The notes under the pieces were generated by a model. It worked only from the letters and a program-made list of their open reading frames with translations. It was not told the DNA's origin and did no database searches. A DNA stretch of 64,000 bases. Source: JAOUEA01 sp963762075. GTDB lineage: Bacteria > Actinomycetota > UBA4738 > HRBIN12. Both the position numbers and the translations under genes were made by a program. Each line of letters begins with the position of its first letter. Position 1 is the stretch's first letter. The DNA lies in assembly GCA_963762075.1 (NCBI GenBank), contig CAVXJC010000002.1:248001-312000 (forward strand), given 5' to 3'. Below, in pieces: positions 47,818 to 58,000 of the stretch.

Positions 47818-48585
47818 GTGACGAACAAGAACAAGAGGAAGAAGGCTCGGCGAACGCCGGCGACGACCGGGCCCGCCAGGACGCGCGCCACATCAGCCGG
47901 CGACGAAGCGCGGCGTGAACGCAAGCAGATGGCGCGCGAGGCGCGTGCAGCCCAACGCAAGCGGGCTGCCCGGGACGCGTTCGTTCGGCGCGCCGCCGCC
48001 TTCAGTGTGGTTGGCATCATCGGTGTCGGCACGTTCTACTTCCTGACCAAGGCCGACGGGCCGCGAGAGATCCCCAGCGCCGCGGTCGAAGCGGCGGCGG
48101 CCGCCGGATGCAGCGAGGTGACCCGGCCGGCGGGGGGCACAGCCCAGGCCGGCGTGCACGTCGACGAAGGCGTGCCGCTCGAGTACGCCGAGAGGCCTGC
48201 CACCTCGGGCGAGCACTATGGCGGCCAGGTCCTGCCCGACACTCCCGATTCATACGACGAGCCGATCGACAGCGAGCCGGCGGTGGTGCATTTCCTCGAG
48301 CATTCGGGAGTGATGCTCTACTACCGGGCAACGGGCGATGGGGCCGCCTCACCCGAGGTGATCGAGGCATTCGAGGGCGTGGCGGCCGCTCGTCCGATGA
48401 CGGTCACCGCACCGTACGAGGGACTGCCCCAGGGCGCGACCGTTGCCCTCGCCGCCTGGGACCAGCTGCAGACATGTCCGGGTGGTGATCTCACCGCCGA
48501 ACAGGCCGAGACCATCGCCGACGGATTCGCCGACGCGTTCGTCTGCACGACGAACGCTCCCGAGCCGAATCAGCCGGAGTGCTGA
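47818..48585 (+). CDS. DUF3105 membrane-anchored protein (second of two)
   Basis: This 255-residue paralogue of the preceding protein has a longer Lys/Arg-rich N-terminus, a single membrane helix (about residues 61-77) and the DUF3105 core VVHFLEHSGVMLYY. Both proteins share the [SF]LEH-G motif and an ending with two late cysteines. GTG 47818 comes 3 bp after the first gene's stop. They are a tandem pair of different sequence, so the duplication is old. Confidence 0.82.
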   Translation: MTNKNKRKKARRTPATTGPARTRATSAGDEARRERKQMAREARAAQRKRAARDAFVRRAAAFSVVGIIGVGTFYFLTKADGPREIPSAAVEAAAAAGCSEVTRPAGGTAQAGVHVDEGVPLEYAERPATSGEHYGGQVLPDTPDSYDEPIDSEPAVVHFLEHSGVMLYYRATGDGAASPEVIEAFEGVAAARPMTVTAPYEGLPQGATVALAAWDQLQTCPGGDLTAEQAETIADGFADAFVCTTNAPEPNQPEC

Positions 48586-48620
48586 GGGTTCCTCTCGCCA
48601 CGACGATCAGCGCGACTGAC

Positions 48621-50432
48621 CTACTCGATCCGGCAAGCCCGGGACTCCCGACAGACGATCGTGCCGTGCTCGAAGTTCGCGAACGAGCCGCCACTGCCGT
48701 CGGGGCGGACCCGGCTCGTCGGAAATCCCAGCCGTCCATCGGTGCCCCCACGGTCGAGGTACTCCCCGAGCACCCGCCCCCACAGCGCATGCGCACCGGA
48801 GCCTGTCTTGGCCAGGATGCGACCCTTCTCGAAGATCGCGCGGGTGCCGGCGCCGGGGTTCACGGCGACGATCTGTGATGCCGGCATGCCGAGCCTGCTC
48901 TTCGGACCTCCGATGTCTCGATACTCGCCGTAGATGGCTCCCCGCAGCCACACAGTGATGCCGGCCCCCCCGTTGCGGAAGATCGTCCCCTTCTCGAAGC
49001 GCTGCCGGCTTCCTCCGGCGACGCTCCGGATCGAGGAAGCCGGAAGCCCGGGCCTGCACATGACCGAGTCGTAGCGGTCCCTGATCGGCCCGGTGATGTT
49101 CCTGTTCGTGTCGATCCAGATGCGTCCGTCCCACGCCCCGATCGCCCATCGCAGCTCCGATCCGCTGATCGCCGCCGAGCCCCCCGAACCTCGGACGGTC
49201 GCCGAGATGATGCGGCCTCCTCCTGCTCGGCGAACCCTCGGGAAACCCCTCACGGTGCCGATAGCACCGGTATAGGGCGCGAGTCGGTCGGTGAGCGCCG
49301 CAGCGGTGTAGGACTTCTGCCAATCGATCCAGGGGTTGGCGGGCGTGCTCTCGCCCGGGTCGCACTCCGCCTTCAGGTAGGGGATCGCGTAGGCGTCGTT
49401 CCCTCCGTGCCAGACGTCCTCGACGGCATCGGAGTGCCCTCCGTCCGACGCTGCGTAGAACGCCTGGATGACGTTGCCGTTGTGGGTGATGACCTGGCCC
49501 CGCGTGTCGTTCACAGCGGCGACCCACCGGTTGCCGTCGGGACCACCTTCCTTGCTGTAGCCGACGTAGACCTGGTCGTTGGTGCCGTCGGTGATGTCGC
49601 AGTTGCACTGAGCGTTGCGCGGATAGCGCTTGACCTTGTAGGTCGCGAACGTCCGACCCGCCACCGCCTGCGAGCGCAGAGCGGCGGGCGGCCACGAGCT
49701 CGGCATCTCTCCGAGCCCGAACAGGTACTGCTCGAAGTCGATCGGCAGCACGAGCCGCTCGTTCCACGTGCCGCCGCGCTGGTAGAGGTTGAACTCGAGG
49801 TGTCCGCGGTTGTATGCGTACCCGGCGCCGCCGACGCCGTCGGCCTCCCGCACGAACGCGCGGGCGCCGGCAGGGTACGTGGCGATCAGATCGAAGGACA
49901 CGCCGCCCCACGTGTGGCCGCCGACGAGCTTGCCGTCGTGATCTCGCACGGCGAAGCCGCTCCGTTTGGCGCGCACGGTCCAGGTACGTCCGGCCGGGAC
50001 GCGCCCGATGCGTGTGCCGCCCTTCGGGCCGACCCAGAGCCGCACGGGACCCTCTTTCGCCGCGAGATGGATCTTCGTGCGATCCCATGTGAGGCCGACC
50101 CTGATCTTCCTCACCGGATCCGCGAGACGCTCGACCCTGGTGCCGCGGTAGAAGTGCTTCACGATGCGCTTGTGCGGCCAGCCCATCTGTGCGAGGCCGT
50201 AGGCACCCCATTGCGACATGCCGATGCCGTGACCGAAGCCCGAGCCGAAGAACCGGAAGCCGCTCCTCGCGATCCCCGGGGTCGCGGGAGCGGGCGAGCC
50301 GGTGAATGGATCGTCTGTCGCGCCGGGGATCGTCGTGCCTTCACCGGCCGCGAACGCGGGCGGCATGGCTGCAACCCAGAGCAGCATCGAGCACAGCACT
50401 GCGGCCCAGAGCGTGCGGACGCGGGTGCTCAT
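48621..50432 (-). CDS. exported SpoIID/LytB-domain protein with C-terminal LGFP repeats
   Basis: The 603-residue protein has a signal peptide (cleavage likely after AFAAG, about residue 29). The SpoIID/LytB domain follows with GSGFGHGIGMSQWGAYGLA, FEQYLFGLGEMPSSWP and LRSQAVAGRTFATYK. The C-terminal 150 residues contain LGFP repeats (GGPKSRLGMPAS, GGTDGRLGFPTS), which bind the cell wall. SpoIID is a lytic transglycosylase in sporulating Firmicutes; here a wall-remodelling role is more likely. The gene lies upstream of the NTP transferase on the same transcript order reversed: its start overlaps the transferase's stop. Confidence 0.88.
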   Translation of the reverse strand: MSTRVRTLWAAVLCSMLLWVAAMPPAFAAGEGTTIPGATDDPFTGSPAPATPGIARSGFRFFGSGFGHGIGMSQWGAYGLAQMGWPHKRIVKHFYRGTRVERLADPVRKIRVGLTWDRTKIHLAAKEGPVRLWVGPKGGTRIGRVPAGRTWTVRAKRSGFAVRDHDGKLVGGHTWGGVSFDLIATYPAGARAFVREADGVGGAGYAYNRGHLEFNLYQRGGTWNERLVLPIDFEQYLFGLGEMPSSWPPAALRSQAVAGRTFATYKVKRYPRNAQCNCDITDGTNDQVYVGYSKEGGPDGNRWVAAVNDTRGQVITHNGNVIQAFYAASDGGHSDAVEDVWHGGNDAYAIPYLKAECDPGESTPANPWIDWQKSYTAAALTDRLAPYTGAIGTVRGFPRVRRAGGGRIISATVRGSGGSAAISGSELRWAIGAWDGRIWIDTNRNITGPIRDRYDSVMCRPGLPASSIRSVAGGSRQRFEKGTIFRNGGAGITVWLRGAIYGEYRDIGGPKSRLGMPASQIVAVNPGAGTRAIFEKGRILAKTGSGAHALWGRVLGEYLDRGGTDGRLGFPTSRVRPDGSGGSFANFEHGTIVCRESRACRIE

Positions 50433-51448
50433 GGCGCGGTCGCCTCCGTGTGCGCGGGCACGCGAGCACCGACAAGGGGCATCCCGGCGGGCACTGACGC
50501 ACCCTCGCCGAGCACGCTCGAATCGACGGTCGCGCCGTCACCCACGACAGCGTTCGATGCGAGCACGGACCCGGACACACGGGCACCGATGCCCACCCTG
50601 GCGCCCCGATGGAGCACGGTGTCATCGACCTGCGCGCTCGAGCCCACCGCCGCGCCCGCTCCTACGGCGACCCATCGTCCGAGGTGTGCCTCCAGATCGA
50701 CATCGGCTCCCTCGGCGACCCAGGGCGACGGGTAGGTCAGGCCGTGCACCTTTCCCTGGAACATGTCGAAATGCGCCTGCAGGTACTTCTCGGGGGTGCC
50801 GAGGTCCAGCCAGTACGCGTCGGCGACGAATCCATACACGGGGTGGCCGGACGCGATCACCGCGGGGAAGATGTCACGCTCGATCGAGGCGTTCTCCCCA
50901 GGTGCCCAGTCGGTGAGCACCGCGGGGTCGAGCAGATACGTGCCCGCGTTGACGTCCCCGGGGGTGGGATCCTGGGGTTTCTCCCTGAACTCGAGAACCC
51001 GGGAATCGACATCGCTCGCAACGAGACCGAACGCCCGGGCGTCTTCCACGTGGTGCAACGCGATCGTGATCGAGGCCTTCTTCGTCTCGTGGAAACCGCG
51101 CATCGCCGTCAGATCGAGATCGGTGAGGATGTCGCCGTTGAGCGCGAAGAACGCATCGTCACCGGCCGCCTCGAGAGCGTTCACGATCGCACCGCCCGTG
51201 CCGAGCGGGTTCGTCTCGGTGATCCACGTGATCGACGGATCGCCCTGCCTCGCCTCGATGAACGGGTGGAACTCCCGTTCGAGATAAGGCGAGCTGAGCA
51301 CGACCTCGTGTACCCCGTGGCGCACGAGGTGGTCGAGCACGTGGTCGAGGGCGGGTCGGTCCATGAGCGGAAGCAGCGGCTTCGGCACGGTCTCGGTGAG
51401 CGGACGCATGCGCGTGCCTTCTCCCCCGACCAAGATGACGGCCTTCAT
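50429..51448 (-). CDS. sugar-1-phosphate nucleotidyltransferase (mannose-1-phosphate guanylyltransferase-like)
   Basis: This 339-residue protein has the signature loop VGGEGTRMRPLTETVPKPLLPL at the N-terminus, the metal site ALNGDIL and the C-terminal left-handed beta-helix of hexapeptide repeats (SVLASNAVVGDGATVDSSVL). It makes an NDP-sugar. Its place beside the WbbL-like gene matches mycobacterial manC, which makes GDP-mannose; UDP- or dTDP-glucose synthesis cannot be excluded. ATG 51448 overlaps the stop of the WbbL-like gene as ATGA. Confidence 0.88.
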   Translation of the reverse strand: MKAVILVGGEGTRMRPLTETVPKPLLPLMDRPALDHVLDHLVRHGVHEVVLSSPYLEREFHPFIEARQGDPSITWITETNPLGTGGAIVNALEAAGDDAFFALNGDILTDLDLTAMRGFHETKKASITIALHHVEDARAFGLVASDVDSRVLEFREKPQDPTPGDVNAGTYLLDPAVLTDWAPGENASIERDIFPAVIASGHPVYGFVADAYWLDLGTPEKYLQAHFDMFQGKVHGLTYPSPWVAEGADVDLEAHLGRWVAVGAGAAVGSSAQVDDTVLHRGARVGIGARVSGSVLASNAVVGDGATVDSSVLGEGASVPAGMPLVGARVPAHTEATAP

Positions 51449-52360
51449 GGTGTCGCGATCCTTCCTCGCAGCGCCTCGAGCTCGGCGCGCAGGCGAAGGG
51501 CGGCGCGCGCTGCCGGGAGGCTCGCCCGGCGCCACCCGTCGGCGCGGTGCTTGCGGTAGTAACGGTAGATGCTCCGCGAGTGCATCAGGAGCATCTCGCG
51601 GCTGCTACCCCTCGAGACGCCGATCTCGTGCACGATCTCGACCTCGGGCGTGTAGAGCACCGAGCGTCCCGCATCGCGAAGCCGTGTCGCGAAGTCGAGC
51701 TCCTCACCGAACAGGGGGAAGCCTTCGTCGAGCGGCCCTACCTCGTCGAACACGGCGCGCGGGCACAACATGCAGCACCCGCTGACCCAGTCGACGTTGC
51801 GCTCGCTCGTTCGATCCCAACCATCGAGCTGGTAGCGACGCGTGAACCTGTTGCCCGGTCGCATCGATCCGAGGAACGCGTGGCCGAGAGCGTCGATCAC
51901 GCTCGGGAACCGCCGGCCGCTCTCATAGACGGTGCCATCGGAATTGCGCACCAGCGGTCCCACGATGCCGGCGCGCGGGTGCGCGCTGGGCGATCGCGAC
52001 GTACGCAGCGAGGGTGCCGGCCCACCATTCCACATCGGGGTTCAGCAGCAACACATACGGGGCGGCCGTCGCAGCGATGCCCTGGTTCCAGGCGGGCGAG
52101 AGATAGACATTGCTTGAGTTCTCGATGAGCCGCGCCCACGGATGAGCGGCGATCGCTGCCCTGTGGGAACCATCGTGCGAGGCATTGTCGATCACGAGCA
52201 CATCGAGCGCGATGTCGCCCCGATGCCGCTCGAGCGATGCGAGACACCGCTCGAGGAAGTCGCCGGTGTTGAAGTTCACGATCACGACCGCGAGCTGCGC
52301 GGCCTCGGGGACGACCGTCACTGATGTCCCGCTCGTACCCTGCGTGGCGTCTCTCGTCAC
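51445..52360 (-). CDS. family 2 glycosyltransferase, WbbL-like (rhamnosyltransferase candidate), frame broken by one base
   Basis: The N-terminal half from GTG 52360 has VVIVNFNTGDFLERCL, VIDNASHDGS and LLLNPDVEWW (the DXD-like site). The C-terminal half has AGIVGPLVRNSDGTVYESGR and GCCMLCPRAVFDEVG in another frame. One extra base near 51985 explains it: removing it gives IAQAHPRAGIVG. WbbL in mycobacteria adds rhamnose to the GlcNAc-PP-lipid linker of the wall. The nearby rmlB and rmlD support dTDP-rhamnose as donor (inference). Confidence 0.82.
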
Positions 52361-52394
52361 CGTGTCCCCTCGCTCGTGCGCGATATCGCGTCGG

Positions 52395-52766
52395 TCAGTT
52401 GTGTGGCGTCTGCGCCACGAGCACGATGCCGAGCATGATGCACAGCACCCCCGTCCAGCGCAGTGCTGGGATCTCCTCATGGAGCACGAAGCGGTCGGCG
52501 AGGAGGATCAGCGCGTAGGTGAGCGAGGCGAACGGGTAGGCGAACGAGAGCGAGGCACGTGAGAGCACCGCAAGCCAGACGAACGCCGACAGTCCGAAGA
52601 GCAGGAGGCCACCCCAGACGGCGAGCGTTCCGGCGACGTCTTTCAAGGAATGGGCGTTGAGCTGCAGCTCGCCGCTGTTCGCGGCGACCTGGTTCATGCC
52701 GTGCTTCAGGGTCAGCTGGGCGAGAGCGGCGAGGGCTACCGACAGCAGGATCAAGCCGATCAACAT
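52395..52766 (-). CDS. small four-helix DMT/SMR-type membrane protein, possible lipid-linked sugar flippase
   Basis: The 123-residue protein has four hydrophobic segments and EmrE/EamA-like text (LALAQLTLKHGMN-type first helix, SFAYPFASLTYALILLADRFVLHEEI). Such small proteins act as multidrug pumps or, in glycan loci, as ArnE/ArnF-like flippases. ATG 52766 is chosen because AAGGAAGG lies 8 nt upstream; a GTG at 52862 overlapping the previous stop gives a 155-residue alternative. Its place in a polysaccharide cluster favours a flippase. Confidence 0.72.
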   Translation of the reverse strand: MLIGLILLSVALAALAQLTLKHGMNQVAANSGELQLNAHSLKDVAGTLAVWGGLLLFGLSAFVWLAVLSRASLSFAYPFASLTYALILLADRFVLHEEIPALRWTGVLCIMLGIVLVAQTPHN

Positions 52767-52858
52767 CGTGCGGTCCTTCCTTCGGGCGGGAAGCCCCGCC
52801 GTGCGCTCGGCGAGGTGCGCGTCGTGCGCCTCGGGATCGGTGACGGGCGGGTTCGGGT

Positions 52859-54030
52859 TCACAGGTCCTCCACGGTCGCGACGGGCACGACTTCGAGGCG
52901 CGTGGGCGTATGCACGTCCTCGGGCACCTGCAGCAAGTACCGCTGCGTCTGCACGTGGAAGAGCCGGCCCTGGGTCGAGGCCAGGCCGATGGTGACGAAG
53001 TACTTGCCGCCGACCCACGATGCCGGCGGCACCCGGAAGATCACGCGCTTCTTGCCGTCGATCGGACCCACGTCGACGCCGAGCTCGCCCGTGCGCCCCT
53101 CGACGACGGCGTGGTTGGTTGATGCCGACACGACTGCGAATGACACGTCGAGGCCGGGTACGGGCGTGTTGGCCTGCACGTCGACCGCGATCGCGAGCTC
53201 GGCGCCGGGCCAGACCGTGCCGTTGCCGTCGCCCCCTGAGTCGAAGCTCACACCGACGACCTCGACTTCGCGGCTTCCTTCTTCCGGAACGAACTCGGGA
53301 TCGCGGCTGAGCAGCGGTGGCGAAGCTCGCGCACGACCTCGGCGGGCTCACCGCTCGTGTGCAGCAGGCCGTGATCGAGCATGACGGCGCGATCGCAGAC
53401 ATCGACGACGGTATCGAGTGCGTGCGTGACGAGCACAATCGTGCGCCCGTCTCGCTGGAACTCACGTACACGCTCGATGCACCGCCGCTGAAACGATTCG
53501 TCGCCGACCGCGAGCACCTCGTCGATCAGCAGGATCTCCGGGTCGACGTGCACGGCCACCGCGAACCCGAGCCGCACGAGCATGCCCGAGGAGTAGAACT
53601 TGACCTGGTTGTCCATGAACTCCTCGAGCTCGGCGAAGGCCACGATGTCGTCGTAGACGCGCTCGGTCGCGCGCCGGTCGAGGCCGAGGAACGACGCGTT
53701 GAGGAAGACGTTCTCGCGTCCGGTGAGCTCCGGATGGAAGCCCGCACCGAGCTCGAGCAGTGCCGCCATGCGTCCACGCGAACGGATCGTGCCCTCGGTC
53801 GGGCGAAGGATGCCCGCGATGCACTTCAGCAGCGTGGTCTTGCCCGAACCGTTGTGGCCGATCAGACCGATCGAGGCGCCCTGCTCGATCTCGAACGAGA
53901 TGTCGCGCAGCGCCCAGAAGTCCTCGGCCTTCGACCGTGTGACGAGCAACCGTTGCTTCACACTGCTCGGCCGCTCGCGGTACAGACGGAACCGTTTCGA
54001 GACGCGCTCGACCTCGATCGCGGCTGTCAC
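52859..54030 (-). CDS. polysaccharide ABC transporter ATP-binding protein (Wzt-like), frame broken by one base
   Basis: The N-terminal ATPase begins at GTG 54030 (VTAAIEVERVSKRF) with Walker A GHNGSGKTT, signature YSSGMLVRLGFA and Walker B ILLIDEVLAVGD. After RELRHR the frame shifts near 53312-53317; one missing base would give LLSRDPEFVPEEGSREVEVV and lead into a beta-sandwich C-terminal domain ending at 52859. That extra domain is the glycan-binding part of Wzt proteins. The permease gene overlaps upstream by four bases. Confidence 0.82.
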
Positions 54031-54870
54031 AGCTCCTCCGCGAAGTCGCCTGAGCGCCGGAAGAACGATCGCCACGCGAGCAGCAGCAGCACGCTCGAGA
54101 CCGCGAGCACGATCGCGAGCACGCCGGCATGCCATGCGACGGAGACGTCGGGCAGCACCTGCTGGCCGTCTTGCGCCGGGCCCCCGTACAACGCCCGCTG
54201 GAAGCCGAGCACGATCGGGACGAGCGGGCTCACCAGGTAGATGTTCCACAGACTCACGCCGGCGATCTCCCGCGAGGCGAGCTCGTGTTGCACCAGCGCG
54301 GCCTGGTAGACGATCGGGGTGATCCAGAACCACACGAGCAAACCGAGGTTCAGCAGGTGTCCCACGTCGCGGTACCGCACGTTCACGGCCGACGTCCACA
54401 GCGTCACCGCCGTCGTGAACACGAGGAGCGTCGCGAACGCGAGCGGATACGAGCACCACGCCCTGGAGGCCGATGCCGTGGCCAGAGACGACGATGAACA
54501 ACAGCAACACGCCGGTCTGCAAGACGAAGTCGACGAGCGCGACCCCGACAGAGGCGAGCGGCAGGATCTCCCTCGGGAACGCCACCTTCTTCACGAGATT
54601 CGAGTTGTCGATCACGGCGCTCGAACCCGAGAGCAACGACGCCGAGAAGAGGTTCCACGCGAGCAGCCCCGAGAGCAAGAAGACCGGGAAGTCGGGCACC
54701 CGATTGTCGAGGACCACGACGACGAACGAGAACACGGCCAGGAACACCACAGGGTTCAGTAGCGACCAGATCGCGCCCAGGAACGAGGCCGTGTACTTGA
54801 CCTTCAGCTCCTTGCGCACCAGGTTCGCGAGGATCTCGCGATAGCCCCACAGCTCGCGCAGACGCGGCAC
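54027..54870 (-). CDS. polysaccharide ABC transporter permease (Wzm-like), frame broken by one base
   Basis: The first part has LWGYREILANLVRKELKVKY and FLGAIWSLLNPVVFLAVF, the usual start of ABC-2 permeases for teichoic acid or O-antigen export. The second, in another frame, has LWTSAVNVRYRDVGHLLNLGLL and ends GDFAEEL. The join is near 54445-54449, where one extra T would explain it. The start is the GTG at 54870, without a clear ribosome-binding site. Region 54871-55057 upstream holds no gene that I can see. Confidence 0.8.
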
Positions 54871-55057
54871 CGGACGCAGGTGCGGCGCCTCCGATGTGCG
54901 CTCCGTGACGGTGGTGGCGACGATGGGTGACGGCTCCTGTCGAGTCGGTCTTCGAGTCGAGGGTCGAGCGGGTCGGGTCGGATCGCGTTGAGGTGAACCC
55001 GCAGGTCAGCGCGGCGACGAGTCTAGCAATGGGGACAGCGCGAACCCGTTCACGGAG

Positions 55058-56473
55058 CTATGACGATCGTTCGACGTTCTGGCGAGCGGCGGCAGCCTCG
55101 GTGCCCCGCTCGAAGCTCGCGAGCGCACGCGCGTATTCCAGGCCGTAGCCCTCGGCCACCAGCTCCTCGCTGATGCCGGCGTCCACGAGCGACTTGCCCC
55201 AGATCGCCAGGGCTTTGCGAGCGGGGTCGCGCACCAACCCGAGGGTCTCGGTGATGGCGTGCTGATAGCCACGAGCGGTCTCCTCGCCGGCTCGTTGATG
55301 CTCGATGTACGCCGCTGCGGCGGCGCCGACGCTCGTGCGCAGACCGTGGTCGTCTCGTAGGCGTGTGAGCGCGTCCGCGAGCGCGTCGACGTCGGCTGGC
55401 CCGGGTGCGATCCGCAGCACCGAGTCGTCCGGCACGTCGAGGTAGGTGCCGGTGGCGCTCACGACGCTCGGCGTGCCGGCCTGCATGGCGCGACTGAGCG
55501 AGCCGCTCACCTCGCCGCGATGTGGGAACCGCAGATCGACCACCGCATCGGCGGCGGCGAGCCATGCGAGGAAGTCGTCGTCGCTCACGTCGGCGTGCAC
55601 GCTGATGCGTGTGCCTATGCCCGCGGCCGCAACGAGCGGCTCGACGTCGTAGGCCTCGATGCGCCGGCCGACGATCGCGACATGCGCGTCGTCGCCGAGG
55701 CGCGCGGCGGCCGCGACGAGCGCATCGAGTTGTTTGGCCGCGTTCATGTCGCCGGGCGCCACGACGAGGAAGGCCGGAGCGCCCACGCCTCGTCGAAGCT
55801 CCTGGGCAGGAGCCTTCGCTCGCTCGAACGCCTGCGGCGCCTCGATCACCGGGTGCGGCACAACGAACACGGGCGTTCGGCATCCGAAGCTCTCGAGGTA
55901 GCGACGGCCGAAGTCCGAGTGCACGATGATCCCCCGGGCGCGGCGCGCAACATGCGCGCACCATGGCTCCCGCAGCGGCTCGTTACGGACCACGTCGGGA
56001 TCGCTGATCGCGTGGCGCAGACGGGCCGCCTCACGATACGCCATGTACCCGAGCGGGTCGCCCGCTGCCTTCAGGCCACGCACGAAGTCGTCGAGCGCGA
56101 GATCGTGGAGCACGACGAGCGCATTCGTCAGATACGCCGCCCGGTAGATCTCCATGTGGAACTCCACGTTGTTGCCGAGCTGGAATACCCCCAGGTGGTA
56201 TCCGCTGAACCGGCTCGCGTCCTGAGCGTGCACCGGCCACACGACGTCCATGCGTCGTCGGTCGGCCCGGTGACCCGGTAGCCCGCGGGCGAACCCGATG
56301 CGATCGAGGCCGTCCAGCACCGCCCGGTCATAGGTGGCGATGCCGGTGGGCGCCGGCGGCAAGGGGCCGGCGAAGACGACGTCGCCTTGGGAACCTGGTC
56401 CACGGCCGTGCCGCACCTCGACGCTCGCCTTCGCGCCGCGAAGTCGGCGCTCGATCGTGCGTGCCGCCTGCAT
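55058..56473 (-). CDS. family 4 (GT-B) glycosyltransferase
   Basis: This is a 471-residue GT-B protein. The N-terminal part has VVFAGPLPPAPTGIATYDR (glycine-rich acceptor-side loop), and the C-terminal half has VVAPGDMNAAKQLDAL, VVDLRFPHRGEVSGSLSRAM with the E..G..SL.. pattern that binds the nucleotide sugar. ATG 56473 shares one base with the stop of the previous gene (TGATG). Sugar unknown. The last 60 residues are an added helical tail. Confidence 0.85.
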   Translation of the reverse strand: MQAARTIERRLRGAKASVEVRHGRGPGSQGDVVFAGPLPPAPTGIATYDRAVLDGLDRIGFARGLPGHRADRRRMDVVWPVHAQDASRFSGYHLGVFQLGNNVEFHMEIYRAAYLTNALVVLHDLALDDFVRGLKAAGDPLGYMAYREAARLRHAISDPDVVRNEPLREPWCAHVARRARGIIVHSDFGRRYLESFGCRTPVFVVPHPVIEAPQAFERAKAPAQELRRGVGAPAFLVVAPGDMNAAKQLDALVAAAARLGDDAHVAIVGRRIEAYDVEPLVAAAGIGTRISVHADVSDDDFLAWLAAADAVVDLRFPHRGEVSGSLSRAMQAGTPSVVSATGTYLDVPDDSVLRIAPGPADVDALADALTRLRDDHGLRTSVGAAAAAYIEHQRAGEETARGYQHAITETLGLVRDPARKALAIWGKSLVDAGISEELVAEGYGLEYARALASFERGTEAAAARQNVERSS

Positions 56474-57522
56474 CAGTCGAGCAACCGGGCAACGATCTCG
56501 GGCCAACGCGGCACCTCGGCACGCACGAGCGCGTTGCCGGCCGCGCCCATGCGCTCGGCGCCCCCCCGATCGTTCCACAGGCGGTCGAATGCCTCAGCGA
56601 TCGCTTTGGGTTCCGGTGGGCGGACGAGACCGGTGTCGTCGTCGCGGACGAACTCGAGCGGCCCACCGGAATCGTTGAGCGTGACCACGGGCCGCGACGC
56701 GGCGAAGCCTTCGATGGTGACGTAGCCGTAGTCCTCGTCGAACGGGCCGAAGTAGACGCCGAGCGCCTCACGGTAGAGCTTCAGCAGCCGTTCGTCGCTC
56801 ACGCCGATCTCGAAGGAGACGCGGTCGCCGACCCCGAGATGCTCGACCTGTTCGCGCAGCTTCGGCTCGTCGGGCCCCCGGCCCACGAGCACCAGGCGGA
56901 CGCCGGTCGAGACGTGGCGCATGGCATCGATCACGAGCGACTGACGCTTCAGGCTCTCCAGGCGGCTCGGGAAAAGCAGGAAGTCGCCGGGCGGTTCGAC
57001 GCCTGCTTCGAGCAGCTGCTCCGCCAGACGACTCGGGTGGTACAGGGGCTCGGCCGCGATTCGGAGCGAGCTCCAGAGTCGATCGCGCACGTTCTTCGCG
57101 TTCGTGAACACACGTTTGGCCTCGCTGAGCGCGACTCGGTCCGCTTCCCAGACCATGTCTCGGACCTTCGCTCCGTCGTCCTGTCGCTTCAGGTCGGCAT
57201 AGTCGGGGTGGTCCCAGAGCTCGTAGGCCGTGCGGTGCTGGTGGATCAGCCAGACGATCTTGTGCTCGTGCTGGGCCAGGTACGCGGGGAACTTCAGACC
57301 GATCACCGCGTCGACCTCGAGGCCATTGGACTCGGTGATGTCGAAGCTCCGCCACACCGCCATCTGGTGAGCGAGCTGGCTGGGCGGGTACCACTTGCCC
57401 GCGATCTGCACGAGGTCGGCCTCATGCCCCGCGCCGCGAAGGGCGCGCACCAACGCTTCGGTGTGTGTCTCGGCCCCGCCTCGCACGAACGCAGTCTGCG
57501 GGTGGAGCACGGCGATCCTCAC
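56473..57522 (-). CDS. family 4 (GT-B) glycosyltransferase
   Basis: This 349-residue protein has HPQTAFVRGGAETHTEALVRAL at the N-terminus, LLFPSRLESLKRQSLVIDAM in the middle, and GPFDEDYGYVTIEGFAASRPVV as the donor site with the E-x7-E-type pattern. It transfers a hexose to a growing glycan on the cytosolic side. GTG 57522 overlaps the stop of the small coiled-coil protein by four bases. Confidence 0.88.
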   Translation of the reverse strand: MRIAVLHPQTAFVRGGAETHTEALVRALRGAGHEADLVQIAGKWYPPSQLAHQMAVWRSFDITESNGLEVDAVIGLKFPAYLAQHEHKIVWLIHQHRTAYELWDHPDYADLKRQDDGAKVRDMVWEADRVALSEAKRVFTNAKNVRDRLWSSLRIAAEPLYHPSRLAEQLLEAGVEPPGDFLLFPSRLESLKRQSLVIDAMRHVSTGVRLVLVGRGPDEPKLREQVEHLGVGDRVSFEIGVSDERLLKLYREALGVYFGPFDEDYGYVTIEGFAASRPVVTLNDSGGPLEFVRDDDTGLVRPPEPKAIAEAFDRLWNDRGGAERMGAAGNALVRAEVPRWPEIVARLLD

Positions 57523-57956
57523 GCCGGCCCGCCTCGCGGTGCGTCGTGTCGCGTCGCGCCACCGTTCTGTTCATCCTTGAGCCGGTCGACCTCTGCTTCG
57601 AGCACCATGACCTTCTCTGCAAGGCTGGTCGTGAGCTCTGCATGGTCGGCGAGGAGCCGGTCGTAGCGCCAGGTCGCCGGGCGCATCAGTCGCCACAGCC
57701 GCCGCTTGACCTGGCGTCGCCACCTTGAAGGCGAGGCCAGGTTCCCCTCCCCCATCGGAATGATCACCGCCTCGTCCGTGCGCATCTGCGCCGCGAAATC
57801 GTGCAGCCGGTCGCGGATCTCGGGGGTCTCCATGCGCGCCCGGGCGGCGGTCTCGCGGGCCCAGTACATCTCGCGCAACACCTCGTCTTGAGCATCGCGA
57901 GGCTCGGTTCGCTCGCCCGACTCGCGCTCCGAGTCCGGAGGATCCTCGGCCACCAT
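57519..57956 (-). CDS. small basic/coiled-coil protein sharing a module with the adjacent methyltransferase
   Basis: This is a 145-residue protein with no known domain. An acidic N-terminus is followed by a helical part (REMYWARETAARARM), then VKRRLWRLMRPATWRYDRLL and a coiled coil. The same text pattern VKRG.FRVARPATRRSDRL occurs in the N-terminal region of the methyltransferase at 58001. Such a segment may dock glycan enzymes to each other or to the membrane (inference). ATG 57956 is the likely start. It is co-transcribed with the glycosyltransferase downstream. Confidence 0.65.
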   Translation of the reverse strand: MVAEDPPDSERESGERTEPRDAQDEVLREMYWARETAARARMETPEIRDRLHDFAAQMRTDEAVIIPMGEGNLASPSRWRRQVKRRLWRLMRPATWRYDRLLADHAELTTSLAEKVMVLEAEVDRLKDEQNGGATRHDAPRGGPA

Positions 57957-58000
57957 GACTTCGGAGGCTAACACCCGTTCGCGGCGCTTCCGGTGTGTGG

